Shown here: positions 17,177 through 26,802 of the stretch, piece by piece | Position numbering within the stretch: position 1 is the stretch's first letter | How the letters are laid out: the number at the start of each line of letters is the position of its first letter | Source: Bacteroides intestinalis DSM 17393 | GTDB lineage: Bacteria > Bacteroidota > Bacteroidia > Bacteroidales > Bacteroidaceae | Assembly: GCF_000172175.1 (NCBI RefSeq) | Contig: NZ_ABJL02000007.1 | Location: 930,001-994,000, forward strand | Length of the DNA: 64,000 bases | Direction of reading: 5' to 3' | The notes under the pieces: model-generated | Seen by the model: only the letters and a program-made list of their open reading frames with translations | The model's database searches: none | What the model was told of the DNA's origin: nothing | Program-made: the position numbers and the translations under genes

Positions 17177-19072
17177 TTACCAGCCAGGGTTTTGTACTAA
17201 GTTTGAATTATTGATGAGAGTACTGACTTTTATAGGCCACAGATAATCTTTCATGGTGAAAATACGGGTATTCATATAAGTTGAAACTGTATAATACGTG
17301 TCAGTTGTTTCACCCTTATAATCCCATCCCTGTATGGGCTCATTCAGATATTTCAGGGCTTTCTTCCATCTTCTCAGGTCATAAAAACGTTGACCTTCAA
17401 AGGCTAATTCGATCAGTCTTTCCTGGTGAATGATCTCACGCATACCTTCTTGCGTAGAGGGCTTGTCGGGTTTTGCCGATTTTTTCCACGATTCTACCAC
17501 TCCTTTCAGGCCTGCTCTTTCGCGCACTTTGTCAATCCATTTATAAACTTCTTCATCAGGAGTGGATTTTGCTTCATTCAAAGCCTCTGCATATAACAGG
17601 TATAAACCGGACATTCGTATGATGGGGAAAGAATAACGTTTGCCCGAATAAGTGGAGGTGGTAGCTGTTCCGGTTACGGTTTCCGCATTAATCAGTTTCT
17701 TTATAAAGTAGCCGGTAGGAATGTATTCGCCACTTCCCCTGAAGCCTGCTATCTCCGATTTGCGCACTTGCAGATACCAGAAGTTGAGTTCTTCTGTCTG
17801 GCCGGAACCTTCGAAGATGCCGCGGTCGAATCCTAGTGAGGCATAAAAACGGGGCTCCCTATTGAAATTCAGTTTAGCCGTGGTTTCACCTGTTTTTATG
17901 TAGAACATGTGGTCGACTCCTGCTTCTTGTGTTTTATATCTATTCTGATAATCCCATGCCGGATCTTCATCGATAGGAATGCCGTTTTGAGTATAGAATT
18001 GCTCCGCTATTTTTAGGGAGGCGCAGAGTTCATTTCCCTTATTACCTAAATTGCCCAGTACAAGATGTGGCATGGCAAGCAACTGTAGAGAGGAAACGTC
18101 TTGTGTGGAGGGCCATACAATCTCTTTATTGAATTTTTCGGTAACAGCACCTCGTAATTCAAAACTCAATTTAGTTTGATCTGACATAGTACGGGGGGGT
18201 ATGTATTCGTAGAAGCCGTGTCCGGCAGCTTCGCACGTTTCAATGGCTTCTTTTATTGCTGTAGCGGCACGTTCCCATTTTGTATTGTCTTTCTCTGCCG
18301 GAACCAGCTGGACACCTCTTTTATCTTTGAAATTGAGGTAATCGGGATTGCCATTGAATAGAGGACTTGCAGCCCAAACCAGCACTTCTGCTTTTGTAGC
18401 CAGGGCAATTGGTCTTGTTATTCGTCCGGCGTCTGTAATCATGCTTTCTATTTTGTCAGGAAGACCTGCTGCGGCTTCATCTATCAATTCAACAATATAA
18501 TTGACCACATCGTCAATCGGATCTCTATATACGCGTACTTCATCTACCGATGCTGATACGGGTAGATTTTCGCGGATAATGGGTATCGGCCCGTACAACC
18601 GCATAAGGAAGAAATGATAGTATGCTTTAAGGAACTTCACTTCGGAGGTCCACAGTTGTTTTTCATACTCTTCCATATCTCTGGGTTTATGAATATTCTC
18701 AATAAAAATGTTGCAGTCACGGATTCCTATAAACAGGTTGGTACCGTTGTATCTACCATCCCAGAAATTGAGATATGGGTCATTAGAGTTCTGGTAGCCA
18801 AGGGCTATTTTGGTAGCTGCTATGTCTGCAAACAAAGCTTGGTTGGTGTTCCACCAGATTTCATCTCCTCCTACCATGGCCGGGGAAACCCAGGGATGTC
18901 CGGGAATAGGAAGATAACTGTAACAGGTAAATAAATACTTTTCGGCTGAGGTTCTGTTCGTGAAAGCATTCTCCATGGTTGCCACATCGTTTGGAACGAT
19001 GTCTAAATAATCGACACAACTTGTCACAAATGTTATGCAAACAAGTAAAAATATGGATTTAATGTATTTCAT
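17177..19072 (-). CDS. SusD/RagB-family surface glycan-binding lipoprotein
   Basis: 631 residues. The lipoprotein signal ends in FVTSC (Cys19), followed by VDYLDIVPND, the common SusD start. The TPR-containing SusD fold is supported by EVKFLKAYYHFFLMRLYGPIPII (about 147-169) and by the C-terminal SusD segments RMSGLYLLYAEALNEA and IIHQERLIELAFEGQRFYDLRRW. SusD proteins sit on the outer membrane as a lid over the SusC transporter and capture oligosaccharides. It is 15 bp downstream of the susC-like gene, the standard arrangement. Ligand unknown. Confidence 0.97.
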   Translation of the reverse strand: MKYIKSIFLLVCITFVTSCVDYLDIVPNDVATMENAFTNRTSAEKYLFTCYSYLPIPGHPWVSPAMVGGDEIWWNTNQALFADIAATKIALGYQNSNDPYLNFWDGRYNGTNLFIGIRDCNIFIENIHKPRDMEEYEKQLWTSEVKFLKAYYHFFLMRLYGPIPIIRENLPVSASVDEVRVYRDPIDDVVNYIVELIDEAAAGLPDKIESMITDAGRITRPIALATKAEVLVWAASPLFNGNPDYLNFKDKRGVQLVPAEKDNTKWERAATAIKEAIETCEAAGHGFYEYIPPRTMSDQTKLSFELRGAVTEKFNKEIVWPSTQDVSSLQLLAMPHLVLGNLGNKGNELCASLKIAEQFYTQNGIPIDEDPAWDYQNRYKTQEAGVDHMFYIKTGETTAKLNFNREPRFYASLGFDRGIFEGSGQTEELNFWYLQVRKSEIAGFRGSGEYIPTGYFIKKLINAETVTGTATTSTYSGKRYSFPIIRMSGLYLLYAEALNEAKSTPDEEVYKWIDKVRERAGLKGVVESWKKSAKPDKPSTQEGMREIIHQERLIELAFEGQRFYDLRRWKKALKYLNEPIQGWDYKGETTDTYYTVSTYMNTRIFTMKDYLWPIKVSTLINNSNLVQNPGW

Positions 19073-19087
19073 AATATGTTGTTATTT

Positions 19088-22000
19088 TTAGAATTCAATG
19101 TTTATACCGAAATTGAATACACGCTGCAAAGGATAGGAGAAACCATTCCCGGCCATTTCAGGATCCCACATCTTGAACTTAGAGAAAACAAGTAAGTTAC
19201 TCCCGGTTGCGTAGAGTCTGACATTTTGCAGTGATATCGGGCGAATCCACTTTTGTGGCAATGAATAGCCTATTTCGACTGATTTGAGACGTAGGAATGA
19301 GCCGTCCCGCATAAACCATGTACTGGTCTGCTGGTTATTTTCATTTGCTACATTAGACAGGCGCGGCCAAAGGGCGAAGATGTCTCTGTTGTCTTCAGAC
19401 CAATGACTGTCAGCCCAGTATTTTAGCAATGCCCTTTGGTTGTTTCCTCCTAATGAACTATCGCTAACGAACGGTGCTGTAGCTGTAGGATCTATCCAGA
19501 AAGAAGAGCGGGCTGAACCTTGGAAGAAGAATGAGAAATCGAAGTTTTTGTATCCGGTTGTTAATCCGAAGCCGTAAATGATTTCAGGGGTTGTAGGATA
19601 GCCGATAGGTACTTGGTCATTTTCGTCAATCTTCATATCTCCATTGATATCTTTATATTTGATATCTCCGGCTCCGTATTCTCCGAACATTTGCTTGGGA
19701 GAGTTCTTAACTTCTTCGTCATCGAGGAAAAGCCGTTCGGCAACATATCCCCAGCGTTGTGAGAGTTTTTGGTCTATACGTGATCTCCAAGGTGTCTGCA
19801 CATAATCCGGTTCTTCATAAACCAGATATTTACTGGTTGCGTAAGTGAAGTTGCCGCTGAATATTGCCCAAAAGTTTTTGGTGAAACTTTTGTTATAATC
19901 GACGGACAGGTCTATTCCATGTCCTTTGGCTTCACCTATGTTGGCTTGCGGCTGAGCTTGCAGCCCCATAGTAGGCGGAATGTCCTGGCGGATTTGAAGG
20001 ATGTTTGTTCTTTTCTCCGTGAAGTAATCGAACTGAACTTCCAGGCTGTTCCACAATCCTAATTCAAAACCTAAGTTCATTTTTCTGCTGACTTCCCATG
20101 TTATGTTGGAATCCGCATATCTTGAAATGGATATGCCATTCCGCGTATAGTTGAAGTCTTCTCCGAATGTAAATCCTTTACCGGAGTCGTTCATGTTTAC
20201 TTGTGATAGATAAAAGAAACGGTCACTTTCCTCCCCGATATTATCATTTCCTACCAGACCATATGTTGCTTTCAGTTTGAGTTTACTGATAAACTTCTGA
20301 TATGGCTCCATGAATTTTTCATTGCTGACTACCCACCCTAACCCGGCAGACGGGAAGAAGCCGAAACGTTCGTTCTTGGCAAACCGTTCAGAACCATTAT
20401 ATCCGAAATTCATTTCAAGAAAATAACGTTTGTCATATCCGTATGTGAAGCGTCCTGCCAATCCGATGTTTCTATACGGTAAAGATAACTGTAGATTATT
20501 GGCATTGCCATCCAGGTATTCACGCATTGTATAAACCATCAGTCCGGATACATTGTGTTTATCGGCAAACTCCCTGTTATACTGGATGGCACCTTCAAAG
20601 TACATGGTACTGTTTAATGTTTGAGGCTGTTTATTGTAGTCCAGATAATCTGTGCCACCGTCCGGATTAAGCGGAATCAACGTATAGTCATTGAGATTTG
20701 TTGTATTGGCTATCTGATAATAGAAAGGTTTGAAAGAGTGATTCACTTTTAATAAAGAATACCGGCTGACGTTAAACAAACCTCTGGCTGATAATCCTTT
20801 GGTGATAAAATCGAGATTTTGTTTTAGTTCAAACTGTGCGAACATATTTGAGCGGTCTCTCGTGGTGTATCCTTTTACCATTTCGGCATAGGGATTCAGG
20901 TAATCACCGGTATCGTAATTTCCAAAAAGGATGTGTTTGGTATATTCGTTAGCCTGGTCGGCCGGGTAGAAAGGCTGAAACAGCACCGGGTTGGCATGCA
21001 TAGCTTTCTTGTATAATGCCGAACCGCCGTCTAGGGGGCCTGAGTAATCTTCAAAAGAACCATATAAGCGGACAATAGCTTCGGTCGTTTTAGTCAGGTT
21101 TACGTTTACATTGGCACGTAACAGATATTTGTCAATGCTGATATTGTTATTAAAATTGTTTCGTTTGTCCTCTTTAAGGATACCGTTATCTTTTGAGTAA
21201 GAGGCAGCGATATAATAGCGGGCTACTTTTCCGCCTCCGCTGATATTCAGGTTATATCTCTGATTGAAGGTATGGTTTTTAAATAACATATCTTGCCAGT
21301 CTATTGCCGGGTAACGCAAAGGGTCAAGTCCACGCTCGGTATTCATGATCTTTGCTGTCGAATAGGGCAGGGCAGCCATGGCGTCGCGTGTACGTACAGC
21401 TTCGTTGTGCAATCGCATGTAGGTGACGGGATCGGCTAATTTGATATGTTCGGTAGGTGTAGAATAAGAACCTTCCAAACGCAATTGTACGTGCACTTTG
21501 CCTTCTTTCCCTTCTTTGGTTGTAACCAGAATTACTCCGTTTGCTCCGCGGGCACCATATAGTGCTGTAGCATTTGCGTCTTTCATGATTGAAAAGCTGG
21601 CAATGTCATCAGTGGTCAGCCGGGAGAGTTCATCACTTGTCATTTCTACTCCATCGATTAATATGAGCGGGTTGGCTCTGCTTGACTTTCCGAATGTCGT
21701 TACGCCGCGGATGAAGAAGTCTGCATTGTCCTGTCCCGGTTCGCCGGTGCGTTGGTAAGAAATCAAACCGGCAATACGTCCGGCAAAGGAAGTGGTCAGG
21801 TTGCTGGAAGGTACTTTCAGGTCTGATGGCTTGATTGTGGAAACAGAGGCGATTACACTTTCTTTTCTCTGTTTCGCAAAGGCGACTACGGTGACTTCGT
21901 CCAGCAAGTCGGCTTTTTCTTTCAGTTTAATTGTGATATCATTTTGGTTTCCTACGGTGATGGTTTGCGATTCCATTCCTAAAAACTGAACGATGATTTT

Positions 22001-22543
22001 ATCTGTAGGGGTTACTTCTATGGAAAAAGAGCCGTCTATGTCTGTTGTGACTCCGCGTGTACTGCCTTCGATGGTAATGGTTGCTCCGGGCAAGGGACTT
22101 TCAAGGTTATCCACTACCTTCCCTTTCAGCATTTTCTTTGCCGGAACGACAGTTTGCTCTTTATTCTGTTCTGCAACTACTTTTCTTTTTGAAATAACAA
22201 TCTGCCGTTCATGGATTGAGTAAGTATTATCGGTATGCTCAAATAGCTTATCCAGAATGTTCTCGATTGTTTCATTCTTTACATTGATATTTATTTTCCT
22301 TTTCAGGTCGATATTCTTATCGTAATAAAAGAAAATGTATTTGCTTTTATTCTCTAATTCCTTGAGGACATCTTTCAATGTACAGTTAGTCATATTGATT
22401 GAAAGATTGGAGGATTGCAGATTGACCTTTTCTGTACCATATGTACCGATCGTTGTGCACAATAACAATGCGAATAGTTTTATAAACAGAGGAAGCCGGA
22501 TGTTTCTAATCTCTTTTATAAATGTGCTTTCAATGAATGCCAT
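19088..22543 (-). CDS. SusC-type TonB-dependent transporter with N-terminal STN signalling domain
   Basis: 1151 residues. A signal sequence (about 1-36) is followed by an STN domain (about 44-116; INMTNCTLKDVLKELENK, NETIENILDKLF), a carboxypeptidase-D-like/CNA-B domain (138-212; LKGKVVDNLESPLPGATI), the plug (about 215-345; ANPLILIDGVEM, LYGARGANGVILVTTKEG) and the 22-strand barrel ending FNFGINIEF. It imports glycan fragments across the outer membrane using TonB. The STN domain makes it also a transducer, able to contact the FecR anti-sigma factor encoded just upstream. The 184-bp gap before the gene is the place for an ECF-sigma-dependent promoter. Confidence 0.97.
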   Translation of the reverse strand: MAFIESTFIKEIRNIRLPLFIKLFALLLCTTIGTYGTEKVNLQSSNLSINMTNCTLKDVLKELENKSKYIFFYYDKNIDLKRKININVKNETIENILDKLFEHTDNTYSIHERQIVISKRKVVAEQNKEQTVVPAKKMLKGKVVDNLESPLPGATITIEGSTRGVTTDIDGSFSIEVTPTDKIIVQFLGMESQTITVGNQNDITIKLKEKADLLDEVTVVAFAKQRKESVIASVSTIKPSDLKVPSSNLTTSFAGRIAGLISYQRTGEPGQDNADFFIRGVTTFGKSSRANPLILIDGVEMTSDELSRLTTDDIASFSIMKDANATALYGARGANGVILVTTKEGKEGKVHVQLRLEGSYSTPTEHIKLADPVTYMRLHNEAVRTRDAMAALPYSTAKIMNTERGLDPLRYPAIDWQDMLFKNHTFNQRYNLNISGGGKVARYYIAASYSKDNGILKEDKRNNFNNNISIDKYLLRANVNVNLTKTTEAIVRLYGSFEDYSGPLDGGSALYKKAMHANPVLFQPFYPADQANEYTKHILFGNYDTGDYLNPYAEMVKGYTTRDRSNMFAQFELKQNLDFITKGLSARGLFNVSRYSLLKVNHSFKPFYYQIANTTNLNDYTLIPLNPDGGTDYLDYNKQPQTLNSTMYFEGAIQYNREFADKHNVSGLMVYTMREYLDGNANNLQLSLPYRNIGLAGRFTYGYDKRYFLEMNFGYNGSERFAKNERFGFFPSAGLGWVVSNEKFMEPYQKFISKLKLKATYGLVGNDNIGEESDRFFYLSQVNMNDSGKGFTFGEDFNYTRNGISISRYADSNITWEVSRKMNLGFELGLWNSLEVQFDYFTEKRTNILQIRQDIPPTMGLQAQPQANIGEAKGHGIDLSVDYNKSFTKNFWAIFSGNFTYATSKYLVYEEPDYVQTPWRSRIDQKLSQRWGYVAERLFLDDEEVKNSPKQMFGEYGAGDIKYKDINGDMKIDENDQVPIGYPTTPEIIYGFGLTTGYKNFDFSFFFQGSARSSFWIDPTATAPFVSDSSLGGNNQRALLKYWADSHWSEDNRDIFALWPRLSNVANENNQQTSTWFMRDGSFLRLKSVEIGYSLPQKWIRPISLQNVRLYATGSNLLVFSKFKMWDPEMAGNGFSYPLQRVFNFGINIEF

Positions 22544-22727
22544 GTATATATTGATTTTAAAGTTAAACTGTTGTTTCTTGTAAATACTTGATTGTATGAA
22601 AAGGCAAACACATAGTATAGGTATGCCTGGTTTTATAAGGTATATTTCATAGGCTATATGGATATAAGTGATTAATTAGGGATTACTTAAATCGCGATCT
22701 ATATTTCTCAAGTAGTACTTCTTTGTA

Positions 22728-23942
22728 TTATTCTTGCCTGTAAGAAACCGAATAGACATTTTTGTCCGTTGCATAGCGGATAGGGGCGGTATTTATCAAT
22801 GCATCGAGAACTTTGTTCAGATCATCTTTTAAATCTAGCTTTCCGCTGCACCGTATCATTTCGATTTCTTTTTTATGGTATTTGATCTCTTTTCCATAAT
22901 ACCGACTCAATCTGTCTAAAATGGATGGAAGCTGTTCGCTTTCGAAGATGTACCATCCTTCTACCCAGGAAATGTACTGTGTAATGTCAGTCTGTTCGAT
23001 ATTTATTTGCCCATTCTTATATTGGAACAGGTCATTGGGAGTCAGAGCGGCCAATTTCTTTTTGTCCGAGATAATTTCAACACTTCCTTCGACTAAGGCT
23101 ACGGCCTGCCGGTCGTCCTCTTCGTAGGCGGTTATATTGAAAGTAGTTCCCAATACTTTAATATCTATTTTGTTTGTTTTCACAATGAAAGGACGGCTTT
23201 TGTCCGGACTGACTTGCAGGTATGCTTCTCCGTCTATATATATTTCCCTCTGTTTGGCCTCGAATTGTTCCGGATATACTACACGACTGCCGGAATTTAC
23301 CCAAAGCACAGTACCGTCGGAGAACGTCAGGGTAGAACGCCTTCCCTTGGGTACAATTAACTGGTTGATTTTATGGAGTAGCGCAACATCTTTCTCCTTT
23401 TGCGGGGTTGCACTGTTTTCCTGTTTGAGCTTTTTGTCGTTGATGTGGATATTTCCTTTTTGGTCATATTGTATATCTATCTTTTTATTGTTTATTGAGA
23501 TGTACTCGTTGTTTGCTAATACTAACTGTACATCGCTGACTACTGAATCAGGCTTTATGGATTGGGCAATCATGAACAACTCGTTATTTTCTTTATTTCT
23601 TTCCCAGACATAAAAAATGCTACTGGCTATCAGTAATGCAAACGAGGCGGCAATGATTAACTTATATAATGGTTTTGCCTTATGGGAAATAGACATTCTG
23701 TTTGTATTTTCTATCCGTTCCCATACCTCTGAAAGTTCAGATGAGGACATTCTTCTTTTTCTCACTTGCATGCTCCGTAGAAAGTATATGGCTGTCATCA
23801 TCTCTTCTTTGTCGATGATTCCGTCGGTTACTTGTATTTCCCAGAACAGTTCGGTTTCTTCCGTTGGGTGCAGTATGGAGTTGATAAAGAAATCATCTTC
23901 CAATAATTGTTCTGCTTTATAGTTTGTATAATTGGTTTTCAT
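22728..23942 (-). CDS. FecR-family anti-sigma factor
   Basis: 404 residues. The N-terminal cytoplasmic region (1-100) precedes one transmembrane helix (about 103-122, LIIAASFALLIASSIFYVW). The periplasmic FecR domain follows (about 190-300; VPKGRRSTLTFSDGTVLWVNSGSRV, VLGTTFNITAYEED, ALVEGSVEI). The C-terminal DUF4974 (about 330-400) shows a secretin/STN-like fold (LPSILDRLSRYYGKEI), suited to contact the STN domain of the SusC transducer. It should hold the adjacent sigma factor inactive until the substrate is sensed. It lies 80 bp downstream of the sigma gene and 184 bp upstream of susC. Confidence 0.95.
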   Translation of the reverse strand: MKTNYTNYKAEQLLEDDFFINSILHPTEETELFWEIQVTDGIIDKEEMMTAIYFLRSMQVRKRRMSSSELSEVWERIENTNRMSISHKAKPLYKLIIAASFALLIASSIFYVWERNKENNELFMIAQSIKPDSVVSDVQLVLANNEYISINNKKIDIQYDQKGNIHINDKKLKQENSATPQKEKDVALLHKINQLIVPKGRRSTLTFSDGTVLWVNSGSRVVYPEQFEAKQREIYIDGEAYLQVSPDKSRPFIVKTNKIDIKVLGTTFNITAYEEDDRQAVALVEGSVEIISDKKKLAALTPNDLFQYKNGQINIEQTDITQYISWVEGWYIFESEQLPSILDRLSRYYGKEIKYHKKEIEMIRCSGKLDLKDDLNKVLDALINTAPIRYATDKNVYSVSYRQE

Positions 23943-24022
23943 GTAAATATCCTTTATAGATGGTTTGCTGTATTAACGGGCTCGTTTGTAGTTTATACTC
24001 AATTTTGAGAGAAAATAATACT

Positions 24023-24628
24023 CTATAAGATAAGAAAGCTGATGAGAATGAGCTGGATAATAATTGATAAGTAGACTTTTGATTCAGCGAAGGTTTCTCG
24101 TAGCTTTTTTATCGATCGTTGAATGAGATTGAGTATAGACTGATAGTTCATTTGCATAATCTCACCAATTTCATCGTAAGTCAGATTTTTCATATATTTG
24201 TAGTATAGAACTTCCTTTTGGCGTGGAGTCAGTGATTCTAACATTTGACGGATTTTTCTTGATTGATAGTGCAGTTCTTCCTGGCGGATTATTTTATCTT
24301 CAATCGTATACTCCGGTGAGAAAACAGGCTCAATGGTATCGTTGTGGAACAGCTCTTTCTTTTTGTCGAAAACATCGAACAGATAGTTTTTCATGGCCTT
24401 GAGGAGATACAGCCTGATATTATCGACTTGTGAGAGTTTCTTCCGGTTACGGTGTATTTTTACAAATACATCGTGCAGGCAGTCTTTTACCAACTCACTG
24501 TTAGCAGTGAAGAGCATACCATACGAATACATATCTTGCGCATATAATTTATATATGTACAGATAGGCTTTCTCGTCACCTTCAAGGAACTGATTCCACA
24601 AAGCGAAATCTTCTTCTTGTTTCATCAT
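24023..24628 (-). CDS. ECF sigma factor (FecI/RpoE-like) of the PUL
   Basis: 201 residues. Region 2 is at about 10-85 (FLEGDEKAYLYIYKLYAQDMYSYGM, LVKDCLHDVFVKIHRNR) and region 4 at about 125-180 (LESLTPRQKEVLYYKYMKNLTYDEIGEIMQMNYQ, a sigma-70 r4 helix-turn-helix). It should direct RNA polymerase to the susC promoter when released by the FecR protein. The last 16 residues (after ESK, starting VYLSIII) are wholly hydrophobic, an extra tail not needed for promoter binding. Two ATGs, 24628 and 24625, are adjacent. I found no clear TAnnTTTG element directly upstream. Confidence 0.95.
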   Translation of the reverse strand: MMKQEEDFALWNQFLEGDEKAYLYIYKLYAQDMYSYGMLFTANSELVKDCLHDVFVKIHRNRKKLSQVDNIRLYLLKAMKNYLFDVFDKKKELFHNDTIEPVFSPEYTIEDKIIRQEELHYQSRKIRQMLESLTPRQKEVLYYKYMKNLTYDEIGEIMQMNYQSILNLIQRSIKKLRETFAESKVYLSIIIQLILISFLIL

Positions 24629-25336
24629 AGAATTAATTAAGATTACCTTATAATGAATATAAGCATTGTATTTCTTTGCGTATATAACGGGACGTTTTTT
24701 GAAATATACTCATTTAGAGGAAGAAATGCAAAAAAAAGATCAGGAACTTATAATAAAAGGAGGGATGAACTTGCAGATATCCGATTTGATAATGAAAAGT
24801 TTCGCGTCCGGATAAAAAGAGACTGTATCTTCTTCATGTCTCTCTTGTTTCTATAAGAAGGAAGAAGAGAGCGAAGAAGGAGCGATTTATCATTTTGACA
24901 ATTTGTATTTTCTGTTGGCTGAGAGTGTGTTATATCCGTCCAGCAACCTCTACGCACCAAAGCAAGCAAACGAAAAGCCGCAAATGACAGGCTGATAGTA
25001 TAATATCGAAATGTTTACATTTTTTTTAGGTTGAAATATCTACGCCAAAGCACACTTATAAGTCTTCGTCATGAAGCAAACAAGTGTTTTGTCTGTAAGT
25101 AGTAAGTCTTTTACCCGTAAGTAGTAAGTGTTTTACTTATAAGTAGTAACCCTTTCACCCATAAGTAGTAACCCTTTTTTGCATAAATTGCCCGGAAATG
25201 CGGAAGAATATGCGAAAATAGGGTATTCTTATTCTTTATTTATTCGCCGAATACTCTGGAATGCAACTTTATTAAAAGACATGCGTTAGATTAATCGGGC
25301 ATATAGCGTTAATTTGATACGGAAAGTTGTAAATTA
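24629..25336. other. 708-bp intergenic region between the AAA ATPase gene and the PUL sigma gene
   Basis: No convincing gene. It contains the four-copy 22-bp tandem array described separately (25096-25183). AT-rich sequence surrounds it. The part next to 24628 must hold the promoter of the sigma gene, but I could not identify a standard element. No clear intrinsic terminator for the ATPase gene ending at 25337 was seen. Confidence 0.5.
25096..25183. repeat. Tandem array, four copies, exact 22-bp period
   Basis: The decamer TAAGTAGTAA starts at 25096, 25118, 25140 and 25162, exactly 22 bp apart. The first two copies continue with GT(C/G)TTTTAC, so each contains a GTAA-N5-TTAC dyad; the last two drift (CCCTTTCACC, CCCTTTTTTG). 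A degenerate fifth copy may start at 25074. There are no unique spacers, so this is not a CRISPR array. Confidence 0.85.
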
Positions 25337-26587
25337 CTAATCTGCCAGCCACTTCCACACAGGAATCACTTTTATGCTTATTCCATCCTGCTCAATAGTT
25401 TCTTCCTGATCTTTGCTGATAATCAAAGCAGTACTTATGTTCATGAAGCGGGAAAGGCTGACAAGGGCATTGACTTCCCTGTTTCGCGTCTGCTCGTCGC
25501 GGAGAGAATAGGAAACTTGAATAGCCAGCCCGGCGTCGGGAACTACGAAATCTACTTCTACATTCTTATTGTAATAAAAGAGTGCTTCTCCATATTGTTT
25601 ATAGAGATGGATAGCTACAATATTTTCAAGTAGTTTGGTTTCCGGCTGGAAGAGGAATAGGTTGAGGATGCCGTTGTCGTAGAAATAATGTTTCTTTGTT
25701 CCTTCTCTCTGTGGGATGGAATCATTGAAATTACAGAGAGAGAAGATGAGATAAGCGTCGTGCAGATAACCTAAATAGCTGGAGATTGTTTCGCGGGTCA
25801 CTTTGCTTCCATCTCCTTGCAAGATGTTCTGTAGCCTTTTGATGGCTGTTGGTTGAAGCACACTGTCTGCCAGCTTACGTACTAACAGACGCAGGCTTTG
25901 TTCATTTCTTACATTGTTTCTTATGACAATGTCCGAATAGAGTATTTTTTGATATAGGGAGGTGAGCCAGGCACGCTTGTCTGTGTAACTGAAACTTTCG
26001 GGCAGGCCTCCATTGTAGAAATAACCTTCGAACAGACGCACTACGTCGGTTCTGATGGGAGCCAGATGCCAGTGGGTATCCAGTGTAATATGATTATATT
26101 CCAGATATTCCGTGAAACTGAAGGGGTATATTTCCTGCATCAGGTATCGTCCGCCCAGTGTAGAGGCTATTTCACGGCTGAGCATGTGGGCGTTGCTACC
26201 CGTGATGAAAACCCGTCTTTTCTCATCTGCCAGTCGGCGTGCGAAGTGTTCCCATCCTTCTACGTTCTGTATTTCGTCCAAAAAGATGATAGGCTCGAAG
26301 GCGAACATCTCTTTGTAACATTCTACAATCAGATGAAGTTCTTCCTTTTTAATATCCGTAATGCGTTCGTCCTCAAAGTTAATGAAGAGAATTTCTTGTT
26401 TACTATGTCCATCTTTTAGCAGTTGCAGTATATGCTGGTAGAGCATATAGGTTTTGCCGGCACGACGGATACCTACAAATACATAATTACCATTTTCCTC
26501 AATGGATATTTTGCGGGGCAATAGCTTCACTTGGCTGATGAACTCTTGCTGGTTCAGAATGATTTGTTTGATGATGTCTTTTTCCAT
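25337..26587 (-). CDS. AAA-type ATPase with DUF4143 domain
   Basis: 416 residues. Walker A is GIRRAGKT (39-46) and Walker B PIIFLDEIQNVEGWE (about 95-109). Sensor-like FITGSNAHMLSREIAS and the DUF4143 C-terminal region (YFYDNGILNLFLFQ, VEVDFVVPDAGLAIQVSYSL) follow. The C-terminal half resembles a PD-(D/E)XK nuclease-like fold, often degenerate in this family. These orphan ATPases are very common in Bacteroides and their role is not established; some have been linked to toxin-antitoxin-like or mobile functions, but nothing here proves that. A -7 element TATCTTTG lies at 26608-26615 on the minus strand. Confidence 0.9.
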   Translation of the reverse strand: MEKDIIKQIILNQQEFISQVKLLPRKISIEENGNYVFVGIRRAGKTYMLYQHILQLLKDGHSKQEILFINFEDERITDIKKEELHLIVECYKEMFAFEPIIFLDEIQNVEGWEHFARRLADEKRRVFITGSNAHMLSREIASTLGGRYLMQEIYPFSFTEYLEYNHITLDTHWHLAPIRTDVVRLFEGYFYNGGLPESFSYTDKRAWLTSLYQKILYSDIVIRNNVRNEQSLRLLVRKLADSVLQPTAIKRLQNILQGDGSKVTRETISSYLGYLHDAYLIFSLCNFNDSIPQREGTKKHYFYDNGILNLFLFQPETKLLENIVAIHLYKQYGEALFYYNKNVEVDFVVPDAGLAIQVSYSLRDEQTRNREVNALVSLSRFMNISTALIISKDQEETIEQDGISIKVIPVWKWLAD

Positions 26588-26748
26588 ACTTCAGCTTGCT
26601 TGATATGCAAAGATAGGAAATAATTCTATAAAATGCATATTTTGCTTGAAATATGTCTTCTATGGAAGTCATAATAGAAAGGAAATATGTCTTGTATAGT
26701 CTTTGTACTTATTGGTTGTATAAGGATCAGAGACATTTGAAAACAAAA

Positions 26749-26775
26749 AAGGGAAGCTTTTTAACGGCTTCCCTT
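26749..26775 (-). terminator. Terminator of rpsO
   Basis: 9-bp stem (AAGGGAAGC / GCTTCCCTT) with a 9-nt loop. On the minus strand it is followed by TTTTTTGTTTTC. It lies 28 bp past the rpsO stop. Confidence 0.9.
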
Positions 26776-26802
26776 CTTTAATGCTTTGCTGCAAGTAACG
26801 GA

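Noticed and set aside
24748..24969. 73-residue ORF in the gap before the sigma gene
   Set aside because: Low-complexity end (SSSLLLL), no start signal and no similarity I recognise.
25096..25183. CRISPR array
   Set aside because: The 22-bp units are directly tandem with no unique spacers between repeats, no cas genes are near, and the copies drift gradually as in a tandem repeat.
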